From contig NZ_CP009962.1 in assembly GCF_000786695.1 (NCBI RefSeq), positions 2,976,001 to 3,040,000 on the forward strand: a DNA stretch of 64,000 nt. The letters run 5' to 3'. This document shows, in pieces, positions 8,199-16,840 of this stretch. The translations under genes were made by a program, and so were the position numbers. A model generated the notes under the pieces. The model was not told where the DNA came from. It made no database searches and was given only the letters and a program-made list of their open reading frames with translations. Numbering within the stretch: the first letter of the stretch is position 1; each line of letters starts with the position of its first letter. This DNA is from Collimonas arenae. GTDB taxonomy: Bacteria > Pseudomonadota > Gammaproteobacteria > Burkholderiales > Burkholderiaceae_D.

Positions 8199-9305
8199 TC
8201 ACCTGTGTGTCTGCGCTGGCTGCATCGGCAATGTAAAAGTAAATATGGAGCCTCGTTCAGGACGCGACTGCACGCCAATCGTGCCCCCCATGCATTTCAC
8301 CAGCTCCTTGGCCAGCGCCAGGCCCATTCCGCTCCCCGCCTGCGAGCGCAAGTCTGATCCGTCCACCTGAGTGAATTTTTCGAAAATAGCACTCTGAAAA
8401 CTGGCAGGAATGCCTTCACCGGTGTCGATCACTTTGAATTTCAGGACGCCTCCGCTTGGAAAAACCCGTACGGTCACCGCGCCTTGATTGGTATATTTCA
8501 CGGCGTTGTGGATTAAATTGTTGAGCACCCTGACGATTTTGCTGCGGTCACAGGCAATTTCATGCGGCAAGCCGGGGCTCAGCGCCAGCCGCAAACCGAT
8601 ATTTTTCCGCATTGCCGTGGAAGCATGTCCCGCAACAATCTGCTGCATCAGATCGCGCAGATTTTCCATTGCGAGGAATACTTCCATTTTCCCTGCCGCG
8701 ATGCGTTCCAGATCCAGCACGGAATTAACCAGCAATAACAGATGCGTACCGCTGTCATGAATCGCCTGGGCGAAATGCCATTCGTCAGTTCCTGCTAAAT
8801 CCTCCCGCAACAACTCGGCGTAACCCAAAATGCCGTTCAGGGGCGTTCGCAACTCGTGCGATACGTTGGCCAGGAACTGCGACTTCGCTTGATTCGAAAA
8901 TGCTGCGGCGCGGCGCGTCCTGATCAATCCATTTGTCAGGAACAAAATAAACATGGTGAATATCAACACCACACCTGTGGCAAACATCGCCATGCCATAG
9001 ACGCGCCGCTGGTGCACCAGCCGGTGACCAGCGGACTGCGTTGCATCAAGCATAGCGACCTGCTCCGCATCAGTCGAAGCCGCCTGCCGGTTAACCACAG
9101 ACTCCTGGCTTGCGAATTCGCGCTCAATGCCGTCATATTCAATACCGTCATATAACGTCAGCGCCCATATGCTGGCGATCAACGCAGTGGCGAACAGAAA
9201 GATCGCCAGGCGCATATCTGATTTGCGCTGCGCGATCATTGCGGTAAATGCGTTACGTATTTTTTTCAGTACAGCAGTAAAGCGCAAGGCAGCCACCGAA
9301 TCCAT
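8199..9305 (-). CDS. Sensor histidine kinase
   Basis: 368 residues from the ATG at 9305 (a TTG lies two codons upstream). Two membrane segments near residues 32-52 and 104-126 enclose a short periplasmic sensor of about 50 residues. The HisKA domain has FLANVSHELRTPLNG, with the phospho-accepting histidine near residue 150, and the HATPase domain has the N box (NNLIHNAVKYT), G1 (DTGEGIPASF) and G2 (GSGMGLALAKELV). There is no attached receiver; that function is supplied by the next gene. The signal is unknown. The divergent 276-bp region upstream probably carries the promoters of this operon and of the CBS-domain gene. Confidence 0.93.
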   Translation of the reverse strand: MDSVAALRFTAVLKKIRNAFTAMIAQRKSDMRLAIFLFATALIASIWALTLYDGIEYDGIEREFASQESVVNRQAASTDAEQVAMLDATQSAGHRLVHQRRVYGMAMFATGVVLIFTMFILFLTNGLIRTRRAAAFSNQAKSQFLANVSHELRTPLNGILGYAELLREDLAGTDEWHFAQAIHDSGTHLLLLVNSVLDLERIAAGKMEVFLAMENLRDLMQQIVAGHASTAMRKNIGLRLALSPGLPHEIACDRSKIVRVLNNLIHNAVKYTNQGAVTVRVFPSGGVLKFKVIDTGEGIPASFQSAIFEKFTQVDGSDLRSQAGSGMGLALAKELVKCMGGTIGVQSRPERGSIFTFTLPMQPAQTHR

Positions 9306-9581
9306 GTTCAAAAATAGTGAAACCTGCGGTTGTGAGCGATAGCGCCCTGGCGTGACAGTGCAGTGCTGCCACAGGTCGTCGTCAGGCGGTCGGTTAAATT
9401 AAATTTCCTTAATGCAATATTAGTGGAATAGCCAGCCTCTTTGTACTGTTAGAATTGTCAGTGGCTGCCAATGGCCGGCGCCCCGCAGAAGAGCCTTGCA
9501 ATTTGCATACGAAAGGGCTACTTTCTCACTTAAGAACACCCGGGAAACATTCATGCAAGGTTAGGCTGAAGGGACTCGCAG

Positions 9582-10022
9582 ATGAAAACCGTCGCACAAA
9601 TTCTCAAGGGCAAGCAGAACCAGGCTATTTACACCATCGCTCCTGAAGCCAAGGTGTTTGACGCCATCAAGATGATGTCTGACCATAGCGTCGGCGCGCT
9701 ACTGGTGACGGTAGGAGGCGAAATTGTCGGCATCGTCACTGAGCGCGACTATGCCCGCAAGATGATACTCAAAGGGCGTTCGTCGACCGATACTTCAGTC
9801 AGCGACATCATGACCGGCTCGGTCATGTATGTGCGTCCGCAGGACACCAATGAACAATGCATGGCGTTGATGACCGAGAATCGCTTGCGCCATCTGCCAA
9901 TCCTTGACGACGGCAAGCTGGTCGGCCTGATTTCCATCGGCGACCTGGTCAAAGACCTGATCTCCGAACAGCAGTTCATCATTCAGCAGCTGGAACATTA
10001 CATCATGGGGCATCCAGCCTGA
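9582..10022 (+). CDS. CBS-domain-pair protein
   Basis: 146 residues holding two CBS motifs in tandem (about residues 13-65 and 77-132: YTIAPEAKVFDAIKMMSDHS and MYVRPQDTNEQCMALMTEN). Pairs of CBS domains form a Bateman module that usually binds adenine nucleotides such as AMP, ATP, NADH or S-adenosylmethionine; the small free-standing form is common in proteobacteria. The start has AAGGGA upstream. It is transcribed away from the kinase operon. Partner and ligand cannot be read from the sequence. Confidence 0.93.
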   Translation: MKTVAQILKGKQNQAIYTIAPEAKVFDAIKMMSDHSVGALLVTVGGEIVGIVTERDYARKMILKGRSSTDTSVSDIMTGSVMYVRPQDTNEQCMALMTENRLRHLPILDDGKLVGLISIGDLVKDLISEQQFIIQQLEHYIMGHPA

Positions 10023-10064
10023 GTGCGCCTGAGTACATCAGGCAAAGGTAAGGACTGGCGGCAC

Positions 10065-10104
10065 GCAGAGTGTGCCCCTATACTGCAGAGTGTGCCTCGA
10101 TACT
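10065..10104 (+). repeat. Two tandem copies of a 20-bp repeat
   Basis: Two adjacent 20-bp units starting GCAGAGTGTGCC, differing at two positions (CCTATACT versus TCGATACT at the end). They lie between the CBS gene and the TPR lipoprotein gene, ending 30 bp before the lipoprotein start, so they fall in its probable promoter or leader. Confidence 0.7.
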
Positions 10105-10134
10105 GAATTGCCTTTATTTCATAGGTGGCTTCAG

Positions 10135-11301
10135 ATGAAAAACTGGGTAGTGCTGCCTTTCTGCCTGATACTGGCCTCTTGCATCTCTGCGCCACAGGCG
10201 CCGCGGGCCGATAACCTGTTCAGCGATCAGCTATTCGCCGCTTCCTCGCAACGCATCAGCGTCGATGATGTGTTCGCGCTCAGCCCGGCCATGAAACAGT
10301 ATCTGAAAAGCGAGGAAATGACCTATCAGATGCACACCAAAGGTTTGCAACAGGGGTTGTTCGACGCCTTGTACAACAAAAAACAGCTGAAACTTGATTA
10401 CAACTCCGAGCGCACCCGCAATGCGGCACAAACCTTCGAAGCCCGCGCCGGCAATTGCCTGTCGCTGGTGATCATGACCGCCGCTTTCGCCAAGGAACTG
10501 GAACTACCCATCCAGTACCAGCGGGTATTGATCGATCAATCCTGGACGCGCAATGAAAATATCTATTTTGCGAGCGGACACGTCAATCTCACGCTCGGGA
10601 AAAAATTGTCAGACGTCCGTACGCGCTTCGACCAAAGCAGCTTGCTGACTATTGATTTCCTGCCGCCGGAAGAAATTTCCGGACAAGACCGGCGGGATAT
10701 CGGCGAAAACACCATCGTCGCCATGTACATGAATAACCAGGCCGCCGAAGCGCTGGCCTCGCATCAGCTGGATGATGCCTACTGGTGGGCGCGCGAAGCC
10801 ATCCGGCAAGATCCCACATTCCTTGCCTCATACAATACGCTGGGTGTGGTCTACGAGCGACACGGCAATCTCCAGCAGGCCGAGCGCAGCTTCGCGCAAG
10901 TGCTTGAACGCGAACCGGACAATACCGTCGTCATATCCAACCTGATCGATGTCCTCAACGATCTGGGACGGAGCGGCGAGGCAAACGCGCTGAGCGCGAA
11001 GCTGACACACCTGCAGCCGGAAGCTCCGTTCCAGGCATTCAACCAGGGCATGGTGGCGATGCGGGCGGGAGACTACAAGACCGCAAAATTGCAATTCGCG
11101 AAGGAAATTCAACGCGATCCGTATTATCACGAATTCCAATATTGGATGGGCATCGCCTGTCTGCGGCTGGGAGAAATCGATCAGGCGGCAAAGCATTTAA
11201 GCATCGCGATGGAGAACAGCACGACCCGCAATGATCATGACCTGTATGCGGCCAAGCTTGATCGCGTCAAGTCTTACCATGCCCCACTGCTGGTGCACTG
11301 A
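10135..11301 (+). CDS. Lipoprotein with transglutaminase-like domain and TPR repeats
   Basis: 388 residues from the ATG at 10135, which follows AGGTGG at ideal spacing and opens with a lipoprotein signal (LILASC, lipid-modified Cys16). An upstream frame of 21 codons lacks signal character. Residues about 80-180 resemble a transglutaminase/cysteine protease core: Cys108 in ARAGNCLSLVIMTAAFAKEL, His149 in FASGHVNL and Asp174 in LLTIDFLP are candidates for the triad. From about residue 200, at least four tetratricopeptide repeats follow (AYWWAREAIRQDPTFLASYN; AERSFAQVLEREPDN; AKLQFAKEIQRDPYYHEFQY). It is probably anchored in the outer membrane facing the periplasm. Partner and substrate are unknown. 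Confidence 0.8.
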   Translation: MKNWVVLPFCLILASCISAPQAPRADNLFSDQLFAASSQRISVDDVFALSPAMKQYLKSEEMTYQMHTKGLQQGLFDALYNKKQLKLDYNSERTRNAAQTFEARAGNCLSLVIMTAAFAKELELPIQYQRVLIDQSWTRNENIYFASGHVNLTLGKKLSDVRTRFDQSSLLTIDFLPPEEISGQDRRDIGENTIVAMYMNNQAAEALASHQLDDAYWWAREAIRQDPTFLASYNTLGVVYERHGNLQQAERSFAQVLEREPDNTVVISNLIDVLNDLGRSGEANALSAKLTHLQPEAPFQAFNQGMVAMRAGDYKTAKLQFAKEIQRDPYYHEFQYWMGIACLRLGEIDQAAKHLSIAMENSTTRNDHDLYAAKLDRVKSYHAPLLVH

Positions 11302-11634
11302 ATGACGTTCAATCGGTGAGACCTGATGCATCTTGTCCGATGGCCACGGGACGAATTAGCGCAACGCAACCAAATTTGCAATGACGATTGTTTTTAATTG
11401 ATGATGCATTGAATCCGCGTGACAAATTCGCGCGACGGCTCGCAAATCGCACGCATATGTGCGGTACCGCTCTTGATTTTTCCAGAATATTTTCCCGCAA
11501 GTTATTTATTGTTGTTCCCCGTAAATATACGCGTGGAAATTGCGCAACAATATAGTTAAATCATGTCAAATATCAGCTTTCCGAGTACAGAACGATTTAA
11601 GATCAAATCGTCTCCATACATAAGAGGTGCCGAC
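11302..11634. other. Intergenic region without recognised gene
   Basis: AT-rich toward the right end, where a promoter for the downstream small gene is likely. An in-frame ATG at 11563 extends that gene but has no ribosome binding site. No hairpin with a T tract, no repeat and no RNA gene is evident. Confidence 0.4.
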
Positions 11635-11919
11635 ATGGGATGGCTTAACAGACTGGCGACGAAGTATATTTTGACGCCTGAAAAGCTGGCTGAAAATGAA
11701 CTTCGCGATACCCGCCTTGCCTTGTATCAAGCGGAACGACAATTGCTCGAAGCGGAAATGCGCGTTGATTATTACCGTAACGTGTTGTCTTTCCTTGAAG
11801 CCATTAGCGCAGACGGCGTAGAAAAAGTCGCCGATACGCAAAGGCAAAAACCATCCGTCCAGTTGCAGGGACCGCAGCGGGTTACCCCAGATATCAGCTC
11901 TTACCGCGGCGCAGCCTGA
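11635..11919 (+). CDS. Small hypothetical protein with coiled coil
   Basis: 94 residues from the ATG at 11635, which is preceded by AGAGGTG at good spacing. A helix or coiled coil covers about residues 16-60 (LAENELRDTRLALYQAERQL followed by LEAEMRVDYYRNVLSFLEAI), and the tail is proline/glutamine-rich and probably disordered. There is no signal peptide or membrane segment. Small proteins of this look, with an N-terminal amphipathic start (MGWLNRLATKYIL), occur in Burkholderiales, but no function is known. Codon usage matches the neighbours, so the gene is likely real. Confidence 0.65.
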   Translation: MGWLNRLATKYILTPEKLAENELRDTRLALYQAERQLLEAEMRVDYYRNVLSFLEAISADGVEKVADTQRQKPSVQLQGPQRVTPDISSYRGAA

Positions 11920-12267
11920 TGACCAGATGAAGCGTTGGCGCCGGCGGCACCGATGATTGTCTATGCGGGCTATTTATTGTTTATGCTCGCGACTGTCTCG
12001 CCGCTGGTCCAACGTAGTCGAACCGCATTGCAAATCGGCAGGCTGCTGTAGCGTTTCGACTTGCGGGCCGCGGCATTTTTTCTCTTCAAAAAATTGCGCC
12101 GCAAATGGCGCCGCCTGCCGCAAGAACTTTCGACATCGGCGAAATGATGATCCGATTATCCGGCCAAGAATTCTGATTTTTGGCATCGGACAAATATCCA
12201 ATGAAAAAGCAAAAGCGGCAGATCGGGCTAACTCTGCGTATCCCGACCTCCCGCTCTCTCGCTCCGT
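11920..12267. other. Intergenic region without recognised gene
   Basis: This stretch lies between the convergent ends of the small coiled-coil gene and the DUF4019 gene. Short frames exist on both strands but have poor starts and unlikely composition. No clear terminator hairpin was found. Confidence 0.35.
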
Positions 12268-12765
12268 TTATTTGGGCGCAGCAGCAGCTGGAGCCGGCGC
12301 TGGAGGCGCAGCAGGCGCGGGCACGAATTTTGTAATCACGTAGCCTATCGGTATCCATTTGCCTGAAGATTGCACCAGCGAGACTTTCTCTACCGCCGGC
12401 GCGTTAACGAAACGCGAGGCAAAAGCGACATTCAGATATTCGCCAGGTGGCAAATCAGCCGGGTTGGTGACATGAACGATCTGTTCCCAGTGGCGGTTGG
12501 TTAAAGCTCCCAATTCCGTCTTTACCGTTGCCAGGTATTTCAGCCAGTCTTCCTTGCTGATGCTTTTTTGCATGGTTGGCCCGCTTGACGACCACATGCG
12601 CTCGGTTTGATTGCTGTCAGCCAGTGCAACCCAAGTCGAAGCAGTGGCGACGGCGGCGTCGATCGATGCGTTTGACTGGGCTTGCGCAGGATTGACGGCC
12701 AACAGGCCAATCATCGCGAATCCGGCGACGCCAGAGATTTTTTTCAGCAATGACAGTGTCATCAT
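12268..12765 (-). CDS. Exported DUF4019-domain protein
   Basis: 165 residues from the ATG at 12765, preceded by GGAGAG; a second ATG follows directly. An N-terminal signal peptide ends near AQAQS. The body has the conserved pattern of DUF4019 proteins (WVALADSNQTERMWSSSGP ... WLKYLATVKTELGAL ... LPPGEYLNVAFASRF ... WIPIGYVI). The C-terminus is an alanine/proline-rich tail (FVPAPAAPPAPAPAAAAPK) that may be unstructured. Predicted to be periplasmic; function unknown. It is transcribed alone, divergently from the MlaE-like permease gene. Confidence 0.85.
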   Translation of the reverse strand: MMTLSLLKKISGVAGFAMIGLLAVNPAQAQSNASIDAAVATASTWVALADSNQTERMWSSSGPTMQKSISKEDWLKYLATVKTELGALTNRHWEQIVHVTNPADLPPGEYLNVAFASRFVNAPAVEKVSLVQSSGKWIPIGYVITKFVPAPAAPPAPAPAAAAPK

Positions 12766-12925
12766 TTTTCTCTCCAATCAGTAAAATGAAGCCCGGGAAC
12801 GAACGGACAGCCTTATCATAAACGAATTATCCTTTATCCAACGGCACCAGTTATCTCCGCAGTCCAGGCCGGAGATTGTCTACCGATTAAATCTCTGGGA
12901 CCGTTGCCATAGCTGCTGCGTTATC

Positions 12926-13738
12926 ATGGAACACATGCATCCAACTTCTTCCCGCTACCTGAAACCTGAACAATGGGCTGTGGCATTCATGCGCGCCGCA
13001 AGCAGTTGGTGGTCCACGCTGCAATTGACTGGCATCGCGCTGGTGATGGGATTTTCCCCATCGACCTATCATCGCGCCAATCGCAGCACCACCTATAAAT
13101 ACATCTACACCAGCACTTGGCAAATCCTGCCTTGGTTCACCTTGCTGTCGACCTTGCTGAGCCTGGTGCTGATCCGGATCGTGATCATCACTGCCCTCAG
13201 CTACGGCCTGTCGCGTTATGCGCTGGAAATGGTGGTGCGGGTATTGGTGCTTGAACTGATTCCGTTGTCCGCCGCCCTGTTCGTGGCGCTGCGCGCGGGG
13301 CTGGCGTTCAATACCGCTGGCTCGCCGCTAGCCACTGCCGTGGCGGCGCAAAACTCGGCAAAGTTCGACATTGTGCAATTGCAGTTGGACCTTGTTCCGC
13401 GCGTGATCGCCAGCGCCTTCTCGGTGGCGACCCTGGCCACGGTAAGCGGCATGATCGTACTGCTGCTGGCTTACGTGAACGTCTATGGAATGACGCCGTG
13501 GGGTTTGCTTGACTATACGCGCACCGTCGGCCGTGTCTTCGATCCGGTGGTAACGATCGGTTTTGCGTTAAAAACGCTGCTATTCGGGATGGCGGTCGCC
13601 GTAATTCCGGTAGCGGCGATCCTGGAAGGCGCACGCCGCAACGTCAATCTTTCCTCCACTTTGCAGCCAGGTGCAACGCGGCTGCTGTTTGTGCTGGTCC
13701 TGATCGAGGTCGGGGCATTGGCAGTGAAATACATTTGA
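12926..13738 (+). CDS. MlaE/YrbE-type ABC transporter permease
   Basis: 270 residues with five or six membrane helices and the fold pattern of MlaE permeases (RIVIITALSYGLSRYALEMV; LELIPLSAALFVALRAGLAF; LVPRVIASAFSVATLATVSG). MlaE family proteins sit in the inner membrane in complexes that move phospholipids or other hydrophobic molecules between membranes. It begins a three-gene operon with an MCE protein and a lipoprotein. It is unusual in having about 60 residues before the first main helix and no ATPase gene beside it. Confidence 0.87.
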   Translation: MEHMHPTSSRYLKPEQWAVAFMRAASSWWSTLQLTGIALVMGFSPSTYHRANRSTTYKYIYTSTWQILPWFTLLSTLLSLVLIRIVIITALSYGLSRYALEMVVRVLVLELIPLSAALFVALRAGLAFNTAGSPLATAVAAQNSAKFDIVQLQLDLVPRVIASAFSVATLATVSGMIVLLLAYVNVYGMTPWGLLDYTRTVGRVFDPVVTIGFALKTLLFGMAVAVIPVAAILEGARRNVNLSSTLQPGATRLLFVLVLIEVGALAVKYI

Positions 13739-13747
13739 GCAAAAAAT

Positions 13748-14719
13748 ATGATGCCTGTTCCTGACTCTTCCGCTCCCGACTCTTCTCCTCCTGTTCAGCC
13801 GCCGGCCCATGTCGAATTCAAGGCAATGCTGTTGCTGGCCCTGATGGCCGCGCTGGTCTGCGGCTTCGTGCTGTATGTGATGTACGCGCGCGGCGTCTTT
13901 GAAAGCACCCAGCGACTGGTGCTGATCTCCGACGATTCCGAGGGCGTACTGGTCGGCATGGACCTGACTTTCTCCGGTTTCCCGATCGGCCGCGTGCAGC
14001 GCATCGATCTGGGCCCGGACGGCAAAGCCCGCATCCTGATCGACGTGCCGCGCAAAGACGCCAGCTGGCTGCGTACTTCCAGCGTTTTCACACTGGAACG
14101 CGGACTGGTCGGCGATACCCGGATTCGTGCCTTCAGCGGCGTGCTGGACGATCCGCTGCTGCCGCCCGATTCGGAACGCACGGTCCTGCGCGGCGATACC
14201 GCCGCGGAAATTCCGCGACTGGTAGCGACCGCCCGCGAATTGCTGGAAAACCTCCAAACCATCACCGCCGCCGATTCCAGCCTGAGCACCAGCCTGGCCA
14301 ACGTACAAGCGGTGACCGGCAGGCTGAATGGCCAGTATGGCGTACTCGGCGGCGCACTGGGCGGCGATGAAAACGCCAAGAAAATCATCGCCACACTGGA
14401 TCGCGTCAACGCCCTGCTGACCAAGGCCGACCAGCGCGTTTTCGGCCAACCTGGCGGCAAGCCTGGCGTGATGGACGACGCACAAGCCGCAATCGTCCAG
14501 CTCAACGGCGTGTTGAGCGACGCCCGCAACAGCTTGAAGAAAGTCGACGCCGTGCTGGCGGAGGCACAGGCGGTAGGCAGCAATGCCCGCATCGCCAGCA
14601 ACGACCTGGGTGCGCTGCGCGCCGAAGTCGACGCCAGCTTGCGCAAAGTGACGCAACTGGTGGATGAAATCAATCGCAAATGGCCTTTCGCCCGTAATAC
14701 AGAGCTCAAACTGCCATGA
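13748..14719 (+). CDS. MCE-domain (MlaD-like) substrate-binding protein
   Basis: 323 residues. After a proline-rich cytoplasmic lead comes one membrane anchor (about residues 27-47, AMLLLALMAALVCGFVLYVM), then the MCE domain (about 55-135; SDDSEGVLVGMDLTFSGFPI, GRVQRIDLGPDGKARILIDV) and a long helical region (about 160-310). It should hold lipid in the periplasm and deliver it to or from the permease encoded 9 bp upstream. Its stop codon overlaps the start of the following lipoprotein gene by 4 bp. Confidence 0.9.
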   Translation: MMPVPDSSAPDSSPPVQPPAHVEFKAMLLLALMAALVCGFVLYVMYARGVFESTQRLVLISDDSEGVLVGMDLTFSGFPIGRVQRIDLGPDGKARILIDVPRKDASWLRTSSVFTLERGLVGDTRIRAFSGVLDDPLLPPDSERTVLRGDTAAEIPRLVATARELLENLQTITAADSSLSTSLANVQAVTGRLNGQYGVLGGALGGDENAKKIIATLDRVNALLTKADQRVFGQPGGKPGVMDDAQAAIVQLNGVLSDARNSLKKVDAVLAEAQAVGSNARIASNDLGALRAEVDASLRKVTQLVDEINRKWPFARNTELKLP

Positions 14720-15363
14720 AAATTTCCTATTGCTATCTGCTGGGCCTGTTCACCCTGACGCTAAGCGCATGCAGCAGCCAGCCGCCGCAACCTGACTGGC
14801 AAGGCAATGCCTACAGTTCGCTGCAAAGCTTTTCATCGGCTTACCTCACTGGCGACACCCGTGTCGCCGATGTGGAATTTGCCCGAGCCCGCAACGCCGT
14901 CGCCAGTACCGGCCGGCCTGACCTGGTAGCCCGGGTCGAACTGACGCGCTGCGCTACACGCGTCGCCAGCCTGGAGTTCGACAACTGCGCCGGCTTCCAG
15001 CCGCTGGCGCAAGATGCCGACGTCGGCGAGCGCAGCTATGCCGCTTACCTGAACGGCCAATGGCAAGGCCTGGATGCCGGCTTGCTGCCGCCGCAACACA
15101 GAACCGTGGTGAGTACTGGCGGGTTGGGAGAAATCTCTGATCCGTTATCACAATTGGTGGCCGCTGGCGCACTCTTGCAAAGCGGCCGGCTGACGCCTGC
15201 AGATATCGCGACGGCGACCGAAACCGCCTCGGCCCAGGGCTGGCGCCGTCCCTTGCTGGCCTGGCTGGGCGTGCAGTCGCAACGGGCCAAAGCCGCAGGC
15301 GACGCCGATGCCCAGGCGCGGCTGCAGCGGCGCATGGACCTGGTAGCCAAACCGGCGCATTAG
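14716..15363 (+). CDS. Lipoprotein of the MCE transport operon
   Basis: 215 residues with a lipoprotein signal (LFTLTLSACSS, Cys19). The rest is alanine-rich and helical (TPADIATATETASAQGWRRP, RAKAAGDADAQARLQRRMDL). The start overlaps the MCE gene by 4 bp, so it very probably works with that system as an outer membrane or periplasmic auxiliary component. It does not show the usual features of the ABC-type auxiliary lipoprotein (PqiC-like) family by eye. Its 3' end overlaps the convergent lipase gene by 3-4 bp. Confidence 0.72.
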   Translation: MKISYCYLLGLFTLTLSACSSQPPQPDWQGNAYSSLQSFSSAYLTGDTRVADVEFARARNAVASTGRPDLVARVELTRCATRVASLEFDNCAGFQPLAQDADVGERSYAAYLNGQWQGLDAGLLPPQHRTVVSTGGLGEISDPLSQLVAAGALLQSGRLTPADIATATETASAQGWRRPLLAWLGVQSQRAKAAGDADAQARLQRRMDLVAKPAH

Positions 15364-16637
15364 GGCGGTGGCGTCAGCGCGGCGCAGTTCGAAGTAATCG
15401 GCTGGCCGGCGAACAATTTCTGCACGAAGGGTTGTGAATCCACCAGTGACGCCAGCACCGTACTATCGTGGGTCTGGCCCGCATAGTAATGCTGCTCGAT
15501 AGTGCTGCCGGCGGCGCAAGCATCTTTTGCGAACAGATACTGGACCGCCGTAGGAATATCCGTATCCAGGGTGCCTGTGCCAACAAATACAGGGGCCGCG
15601 AACTTGACCGTAGGATAGTTTGAGTATTGCAGGGTCTGCGTAGCCCAGGTGGTCACATCAGCGTTGAACACGTCGGAAGTCACCAATTTGTTCTGGTTGA
15701 TGTTGTCCTCGATCGGCCCCAGGCATTGGCTCGCCACCACCGCGTAAAACGCCTTGCCTTTGACCGTCAGGTGATCCGACAGCAGGAAATTCGGGACCAC
15801 CCTTTCTGCAGTGGCGTATCCCAGCCAGGCATAGGCTTCAAGCGTACCCAGGACGGACGTGAAGCCGGTAGTCGGAACCTGCGCCGTCAGCGCGTTCAGA
15901 TAGGCCAACACGCTTTCCAGCTGATACGGCACGCCGGTAGCAACCGTCCCCAGCAGTTTCAGCTCTGGCGCATAGGCAGGTGCATAGGCGGCGGTAGCGA
16001 TGGCTCCCTGTGCGCCCTGCGACTGCCCTACTATCACCACGGAACTGGAAAGTTGCGGGAAATTCTTGATGACCGCGCGGACGCTGTCCAGCACGCTGTA
16101 GGCTTCCGCGCGCGCATGCAGATACGGATGCAGGCCGGGCGTCCCCAGCCCTTGATAATCGGTAGACACCACGGCATAGCCTTGCGCCAGCCAGGCGTCC
16201 AGATAATCAACATCGCGCGAATCGCGCCCGGTCCATGACGGCGCACAAATGTCGGCCACACCGACGGTGCCGTGCGACCACGCAATCACCGGCCAGCCGC
16301 CAACTGGCGGCTGGCCTTTAGGCAGTTGCAAGTCACCGGAAACATAGTTCGCAGTCTTGCCGTCGTCACCGTCGGTCGAGCTATACAAAATCCGGATACC
16401 CTGTGCAGCATTAGGCAACACCTGGGTCGCCGGCAACGGCTCCTGCTGCAGCAATACGCCTGGCGTACTCGGGATTGTCCCGTTCCATCGATAGAACGCG
16501 GAAACGCCGCCATCAGCGGTAAACGCCTGCGACTGCGGCGTCAGCGCATCGTCACTGCCGCCGCAAGCGGCCAGGGCCAGGCTGAGTGATGCAACTCCAA
16601 ACAATGTTGACTTCCGGATCAGTTGAATAAAACGCAT
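15360..16637 (-). CDS. Secretory lipase-type alpha/beta hydrolase lipoprotein
   Basis: 425 residues from the ATG at 16637, which has GAGGAGA upstream; an ATG five codons earlier is less likely. The signal ends in LAAC (Cys25), so it is probably lipid-anchored. The alpha/beta-hydrolase nucleophile elbow is GQSQGAQGAI, with candidate acid in GTLDTDIP and His in GQTHDSTV. The sequence style (WPVIAWSHGTVGVADICAPS, STDYQGLGTPG) matches the secretory lipase family (LIP, PF03583) that hydrolyses acylglycerols or esters. It is monocistronic and ends against the MCE operon. Confidence 0.85.
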   Translation of the reverse strand: MRFIQLIRKSTLFGVASLSLALAACGGSDDALTPQSQAFTADGGVSAFYRWNGTIPSTPGVLLQQEPLPATQVLPNAAQGIRILYSSTDGDDGKTANYVSGDLQLPKGQPPVGGWPVIAWSHGTVGVADICAPSWTGRDSRDVDYLDAWLAQGYAVVSTDYQGLGTPGLHPYLHARAEAYSVLDSVRAVIKNFPQLSSSVVIVGQSQGAQGAIATAAYAPAYAPELKLLGTVATGVPYQLESVLAYLNALTAQVPTTGFTSVLGTLEAYAWLGYATAERVVPNFLLSDHLTVKGKAFYAVVASQCLGPIEDNINQNKLVTSDVFNADVTTWATQTLQYSNYPTVKFAAPVFVGTGTLDTDIPTAVQYLFAKDACAAGSTIEQHYYAGQTHDSTVLASLVDSQPFVQKLFAGQPITSNCAALTPPP

Positions 16638-16840
16638 GAATCGTCTCCTCATTTATTTTTTATATATCCGCTCTGAATCCAACACGGATGTTTCCATTAT
16701 GCATCACTATGTGGGGAATGCTATCCATGCAACTCATACAATTTATGCTGCCATCCAAATTTGAACATCTTATCTAGAAGACAAATTTCATAAAGTACCG
16801 CATCCAATCCGAAACGATGGTCACACAAAGAGGTAGTGCA

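Noticed and set aside
11957..12343. A 128-codon plus-strand frame overlapping the end of the DUF4019 gene
   Set aside because: Cysteine- and arginine-rich, overlaps the alanine/proline tail of a better gene and lacks a start signal.
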